Assembly (NCBI RefSeq): GCF_030486595.1
Contig: NZ_JAUJZH010000028.1
Coordinates: 1-64,000, forward strand
DNA: 64,000 nucleotides
Source: Variovorax ginsengisoli
GTDB taxonomy: Bacteria; Pseudomonadota; Gammaproteobacteria; Burkholderiales; Burkholderiaceae_C
Direction: 5' to 3'
The notes under the pieces were generated by a model. It searched no databases. It saw only the letters and a program-made list of their open reading frames with translations, and was not told the DNA's origin. This document shows, piece after piece, positions 60,039-64,000 of the stretch (position 1 is the first letter of the stretch; every line of letters begins with the position of its first letter). Position numbers and translations under genes: made by a program.

Positions 60039-61883
60039 ATGGCAGAGATTCGGTTTCTGACGAATGAGGCGGGCAAAGTCGAAGGACTCGCCTATGCGGG
60101 ATTCGAGACATTCCGCGGATCCCCCTATACGAGTTGCGCGCGTGAGACTGGCCAGAACAGCCGCGATGCCTCCGCCGGAGGGCACCCGGTCTGCGTGAGC
60201 TTTGATCTCCGTAGCATGGCCCGGAGTGATGTGCCGTTTGCCGACAAGCTTCAGCATTCGATCGAGTGCTGTTTGGCGGCGACTCACGATGTCAAGACTT
60301 TGCAGCACCTAACGCGGGCCCTTCAGACCATCAATGCTCCTGTCATCAAGGTGCTGGAGATCTCTGATCGGCACACCACCGGCCTGACGGGCCCAACCAC
60401 GGACCCGGAGTCGGTGTTCTCGGCGCTGGTGAAAGGTGATGGCGTCACTAACAAGCGCGATGCAACATCGGCTGGTTCGTTCGGCATCGGAAAGAACGCC
60501 GCCTTCGCTGTGTCCGACCTGCAGACGGTTATCTACTCCACTTGCTACCGCGATGCGCATTCCGGTGAGAAGAAGTTTGCCGCGCAGGGGCGTCTGCGTT
60601 TGGTCTCGCACACTGACGGGGATAAGCAGCTCTCTGCTGAAGGTTACTGGGGCAACGCGGGCTTCACTGCGATAGAAAGCAGTGCGGAGGTTCCGACTTG
60701 GATGGCGCGTGACGAAGTCGGGGCATCCATTTTCTCGATCGGCTTTCGCGAGCAGGATCACTGGGAGGATCGGATGACGCTCTCTTTGGTCACGAATTTC
60801 TTTCTTGCGATCGAGCGCGGGGAGATTGAATTCTCGGTAGGGGGCAAGCCAATCAACCGGGTATCTCTCGACAGCGTTCTCGCCGGCGAAATGCTGCAGC
60901 GGATCGCGGCCGAGGCCGATCAGCTGGAAGAACTTGAGCGAGCACGCAGGCTCGTGGAGTGCATGAGGTCCGAAGCCACACTTCGGCGCACGATCAGTGT
61001 CTCGGGCCTTGGAAATTTTATGTTCCACCTCCTTGTCAAGGAGGGCATGCCACGGGAGGTACACGTGCTGCGCAATGGGATCTACATCACCGACAATTTC
61101 GCCAGATTCTCCGAGCCCTTGAGGCGCTTCCCTGGGACCCGCGAGTTCACCGCGGTGCTGGAGCCCGCCCAGACTCCAGGCGGACGCGAGCCGAGTTCCT
61201 TGCTCAAGCGGTTGGAGAATCCCGCGCATGATTCGTTGGAACCCGAGCGCATCGTCGACACGAGCCAGCGAGAGGCTGCAAAGAAGCAGATCAAGTCGCT
61301 GATCAAACAGATGCGGGACATCATCAGGTCAGTCGCGAAAATCGACGATATCAGTCGTAGTCAGCTCAACGAACTTTCCCATCTGTTTGCGGACGGAGGA
61401 GATGGCGGCTGCAAGAACGTCGAGGAAGATCCTGAGCGCTTTCTCTATGGTTCTGCGCGAAAGAATAGGCGGGCAAAGCCCCCAGGTGCGCTCGGCAAGG
61501 GCACGGGCAAAGGGGGAGCGAAGGGGGGGGCTACGAAGATGAAGACGGGGAAGGGAGACCGCCGCTCGGCCGGAGGGCGCCCGGCGCTGCCATTGAGGGA
61601 CCTCCGTTCAGTACTGCCGGACCAGAAGGACGCATCCAGACGGACGATCTTTTTCACGCCGGACATGGACGGCGATATGGAACTCAGTGTTGCCGCGTCG
61701 GGGCTTAGCGGTGATGTGGAGTTGGTCGTGACAGGGTCTTCAAGTGGGAGAACTGCCAACGGCCGCATTGCCCTCCGTGTAAGAAAAGGAGAGCGGGTCG
61801 GCGTTGACGTCGCGTTTGCGGAGCCCTTCCGTGGTCCCATCGAACTGACCGCCATCGCAGTCAAGACGCAGGAGTTGGCTTGA
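60039..61883 (+). CDS. GHKL-type ATPase, second system
   Basis: A 614-residue protein. The Bergerat nucleotide fold is visible: the N box A-R-E-T-G-Q-N-S-R-D-A (residues 34-44), G1-like EISDRHTTGLTG at 107-118 and G2 GSFGIGKNAAFAVSDLQTVI from 146. Residues ~285-330 form a helical link. ISVSGLGNFMFHLLVKEGMP and HVLRNGIYITDNFARFSEPL are S5-like. A basic Gly/Lys linker (~482-505) precedes a beta-rich C-terminal domain (~515-614). It is unlike the first GHKL protein at 47529-49022. GGAG lies 12 bases before the ATG. A DNA- or protein-remodelling ATPase is the likely role. Confidence 0.72.
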   Translation: MAEIRFLTNEAGKVEGLAYAGFETFRGSPYTSCARETGQNSRDASAGGHPVCVSFDLRSMARSDVPFADKLQHSIECCLAATHDVKTLQHLTRALQTINAPVIKVLEISDRHTTGLTGPTTDPESVFSALVKGDGVTNKRDATSAGSFGIGKNAAFAVSDLQTVIYSTCYRDAHSGEKKFAAQGRLRLVSHTDGDKQLSAEGYWGNAGFTAIESSAEVPTWMARDEVGASIFSIGFREQDHWEDRMTLSLVTNFFLAIERGEIEFSVGGKPINRVSLDSVLAGEMLQRIAAEADQLEELERARRLVECMRSEATLRRTISVSGLGNFMFHLLVKEGMPREVHVLRNGIYITDNFARFSEPLRRFPGTREFTAVLEPAQTPGGREPSSLLKRLENPAHDSLEPERIVDTSQREAAKKQIKSLIKQMRDIIRSVAKIDDISRSQLNELSHLFADGGDGGCKNVEEDPERFLYGSARKNRRAKPPGALGKGTGKGGAKGGATKMKTGKGDRRSAGGRPALPLRDLRSVLPDQKDASRRTIFFTPDMDGDMELSVAASGLSGDVELVVTGSSSGRTANGRIALRVRKGERVGVDVAFAEPFRGPIELTAIAVKTQELA

Positions 61884-61884
61884 A

Positions 61885-62739
61885 ATGAAGATTTCTGAAA
61901 CGACGAGCTTTCCGCATCCAGTGCTCGCACCTTGGTCGACGGACATTGCCGGCGCAACGATTGCAACCGAGATCAGTTTTCGCGAGGAACGCGATGAGAA
62001 TCGGGTGTCGATACACTGCGCTGCGGCAATGGATCAACCTGACATTCTCAGGTTGATTCAAGAAGGCTCCGCAACGTTCGGCTGCTACATCCGGTGTCAG
62101 GAGACTGGACTGCGCCGCCTTCAACATTTTGGGTTTCCGTCGGGCGTGCAGCACTTTGCTCCCGGTGCGCTCTTGGGCAATGTGCAGTTGCGGCCGATGG
62201 TGTGGTCCACCAGCCGCATTGCCGGGTACAAGCCTCAAGGTGCGCACGCTGAATTCAGTGAAGGCTCCGAAATCGAATCGGGACAGATCCTTGCACTAGA
62301 CGATGAGCAGGTCATCGAGGTCACACGCCCCCCGCTTCCGTCCATCGAGTCCGTTTTCGAGATCATCTCGTCCGACGAGATCACTGAGGGCAAGTTCGAT
62401 ATCGATACCCAGTCTGATCGCATCATCGTGCGCATGGGCGAGAGGACTTACCAATTGGTTCAGTCTCTCAGATTGACTGACGACGCGACTCGTGCCGTCG
62501 TGATGAACAGCCTGTTCGTGCCGATTGTGATGCAGGTTCTCGATCAGCTGTCGGAAGGCTACGAGCCCTTCGAACAATACCGATGGCTTCACCCTTTCCG
62601 TGCGAGATGCGAACTTGTCCGCGTTGACGTGAAGAAGCCTGACCTCTTGACGGATGCTCAGCGCCTTTTGGAGCAGCCCTTTGCCTCGTTGGCTGCCTTG
62701 GTTTACGAGGAGGACTCTGTCGATGTCGCAACCGCTTAA
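61885..62739 (+). CDS. Hypothetical protein, third gene of the second GHKL operon
   Basis: A 284-residue protein beginning one base after the GHKL stop. Strand-rich N-terminus: VLAPWSTDIAGATIATEISF, CYIRCQETGLRRLQHF, FAPGALLGNVQLRPMVWSTS. A second domain has GKFDIDTQSDRIIVRMGERT and MNSLFVPIVMQVLDQLSEGY. No catalytic motif was seen. Low lysine content and balanced charge suggest an adaptor or a structural partner for the GHKL ATPase. It overlaps the next gene by 17 bases. Confidence 0.6.
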   Translation: MKISETTSFPHPVLAPWSTDIAGATIATEISFREERDENRVSIHCAAAMDQPDILRLIQEGSATFGCYIRCQETGLRRLQHFGFPSGVQHFAPGALLGNVQLRPMVWSTSRIAGYKPQGAHAEFSEGSEIESGQILALDDEQVIEVTRPPLPSIESVFEIISSDEITEGKFDIDTQSDRIIVRMGERTYQLVQSLRLTDDATRAVVMNSLFVPIVMQVLDQLSEGYEPFEQYRWLHPFRARCELVRVDVKKPDLLTDAQRLLEQPFASLAALVYEEDSVDVATA

Positions 62740-63472
62740 GCTGCTCTCGGCAGCCACCGTCGATCGACTCTTGAATGAACGCGAAGCCAACTTGGACCGG
62801 TACAGCGCGGGCGATTTTTCCGATATTGAACGGGAGAGTGGGTGGGCTATTGAAACGACCGTTGCGCGCTGGGACTCGAGCTTGGCGGCGGAACTGGACC
62901 CGGCAGGCGCTCCAGAGGCTGAGATTAAGAACTCGCTGTTGATCTACAGAGGGCTTGAGGGCATGACCCCAGCATTGGCTAGGGACGAGCGGATTTGGGC
63001 CCGCCTATGCCATGTCGAATGTTTGCAGTACGCCCGCAAACGCTGGTTGCGTGGAGGTGAAAAACTGGGCGATCAGGTTCGTCTGCACTTTTTCGCCCCG
63101 GGCTTTACGGGGTGCCGCGACGACAATGCGATTGGCCGGCTATGGTGGAACGGTCACATCGCTGCGCTCGCGTGCCCTGATGATATTGAATTCGGGCTGA
63201 AACGACTGCTGGCGAGAGCGAACATCCGACTGCAGGTGATCGATCGGGCCGACACCGCGTTTCGCCAGCCGCTTCTCAGTGGCATTGTTCGCCTGCTTGA
63301 CGACGAGTGGTTCACAACTTACGACGCCGCTGTAGCTGACTTCATGTTTGAGGTCAACAAGCGTAGTGGAGGCATCATCTTCGAGGCACTGAAGACCGAG
63401 GAAATCGACATCCACCTAGGTCAGTGCTTGGGCATCGCCAAAGCCCGCCGGACTGCGGCGGCGCCTGCGTGA
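62723..63472 (+). CDS. Hypothetical protein (possibly DUF6339-like), fourth gene of the second GHKL operon
   Basis: A 249-residue protein starting inside the previous gene. It has a conserved-looking core: NSLLIYRGLEGMTPALARDE, RIWARLCHVECLQYARKRWL then HFFAPGFTGCRDDNAIGRLW and RQPLLSGIVRLLDDEWFTTY. The pattern recalls proteins annotated DUF6339 in similar neighbourhoods; that is from memory and unverified. Mostly helical with several conserved Arg and Trp. The stop overlaps a following small ATG (TGATG), suggesting the operon continues. Confidence 0.55.
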   Translation: MSQPLKLLSAATVDRLLNEREANLDRYSAGDFSDIERESGWAIETTVARWDSSLAAELDPAGAPEAEIKNSLLIYRGLEGMTPALARDERIWARLCHVECLQYARKRWLRGGEKLGDQVRLHFFAPGFTGCRDDNAIGRLWWNGHIAALACPDDIEFGLKRLLARANIRLQVIDRADTAFRQPLLSGIVRLLDDEWFTTYDAAVADFMFEVNKRSGGIIFEALKTEEIDIHLGQCLGIAKARRTAAAPA

Positions 63473-63700
63473 TGTCTCAATCCGGTGAGTGGCCCCGGGA
63501 ACTGACTCGAAAATTGAGGGGTTCGGATTTCGTGGCTTGGCGTTCACGAGCGTCCGAGCTCAAGCGTGTGGCGCAGTTTTTGGGCATTTGACGAGATTCG
63601 CCAGTGCATGGTGGGCACCCTCCAGGCGGAGGAAATCGCACTGGGCGCAAAGCAGCGGGCAGACAAGACCGATGCGACTAGAGCGCACAGCCTATCGTGA
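63472..63700 (+). pseudogene. Possible frameshifted small gene at the operon end
   Basis: The ATG at 63472 overlaps the previous stop as TGATG. The frame reads WPRELTRKLRGSDFVAW, RASELKRVAQFLG and stops at 63591, but the frame next to it reads on as FDEIRQCMVGTLQAEEIALG then AKQRADKTDATRAHSLS to a stop at 63698-63700. Losing one base in the GTTTTTGGG stretch would join the two into a ~75-residue charged helical protein. Either a frameshift or a short genuine coding end. The following bases to 63901 show no gene. Confidence 0.4.
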
Positions 63701-63901
63701 AGAGTTCGGGCTCGCGATCGACTGCGAGACGCCTGACGGGCGCTCGGCTGTTGAAAGAAGCTCTGGCGGCCCACAGCGCGACGCCGCAGTGCACCGCAAT
63801 GGGTTTGTCATTCCAACGCCTCCGATGTCGACCGTTCCGGCCCAGATCGCAGCATCTACTTGCGACGCCGACGGCGCGCCGTAGGAAACTACCGTTCCGG
63901 G

Positions 63902-64000
63902 CTACAGCTCCTCACCGGAGAGCGAATGCCCGCTTCCTGTCGTCATTTCGTTCGCAGCCTCCAACACCGTCAGCATCTCTGCCACTACCGCAAAGCTCTC
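63902..64000 (-). CDS. C-terminal end of an unidentified gene entering from the right
   Basis: On the minus strand an open frame enters at 64000 and ends at a TAG (complement of 63902-63904). The 32 visible residues (SFAVVAEMLTVLEAANEMTT onward, ending LSGEEL) look coding. The gene runs convergent to the second GHKL operon. Family unknown. Confidence 0.45.
   Translation of the reverse strand, partial: ESFAVVAEMLTVLEAANEMTTGSGHSLSGEEL

Noticed and set aside
19500..63500. An integrase, transposase or tRNA attachment site defining the island
   Set aside because: None was recognised in the window; the island borders, if any, lie outside or have decayed.

Overview
The window is GC-rich chromosomal DNA from a betaproteobacterium, most likely Burkholderiales/Comamonadaceae (Variovorax-like). 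The main pointers are a Bug-type (TctC) periplasmic receptor, a BMP-family receptor beside a GntR regulator and a urea-carboxylase-associated (DUF1989) gene, an LdhA-type dehydrogenase and dense, short-spaced GC-rich genes. No rRNA, tRNA, integrase, transposase or CRISPR array was recognised.

Left part (1 to about 20 kb) is ordinary metabolism and envelope. It holds an outer-membrane beta-barrel-like protein, a membrane-bound sensor kinase with a FixJ-type regulator and a stand-alone receiver, a nutrient-uptake locus (BMP receptor, GntR/FCD regulator, DUF1989 protein), an LdhA-like dehydrogenase, a PGAP1/lipase-like hydrolase, a GNAT gene broken by one amber codon, a large AsmA protein, a four-gene unknown membrane operon, NIPSNAP and Imm5-like orphans, and the Bug receptor.

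From about 19.5 kb to the right edge the window becomes a defence and accessory island. In order it contains: a MazG-PIN fusion; a Phd/RelE-type toxin-antitoxin pair; gene fragments (AlbA/RecG-type C-terminus, MerR); a RES/ParS-type toxin-antitoxin pair; two HNH nucleases, an EEP nuclease, a second PIN-like protein with zinc ribbons and a DUF726 hydrolase; a WYL regulator ahead of two consecutive dynamin-like GTPases (the second LeoA-like) and a UDG-fold-like gene; a sirtuin plus possible macro-type pair; a NERD-helicase; a double-AAA ATPase; a GmrSD/DUF262 nuclease; and a 5-methylcytosine methyltransferase remnant.

The last 20 kb is the most striking. A sigma70-family factor with an N-terminal ankyrin region is translationally coupled to a GHKL (MutL/MORC-like) ATPase, followed by a Z1 helicase, a PD-(D/E)XK protein and an AIPR protein. 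Next come an OLD/RecF-like ATPase with a partner, Vsr and Dcm-type methyltransferase genes facing tail to tail, and a second GHKL operon (73 aa, 614 aa, 284 aa, 249 aa) behind a repeat-rich control region with two near-identical 19-bp direct repeats and a 17-bp palindrome. Taken together this looks like a composite restriction/anti-phage locus. GHKL-Z1-nuclease-AIPR operons are known from comparative genomics; the ankyrin-sigma first gene and the second GHKL cassette are the parts least explained by known systems.
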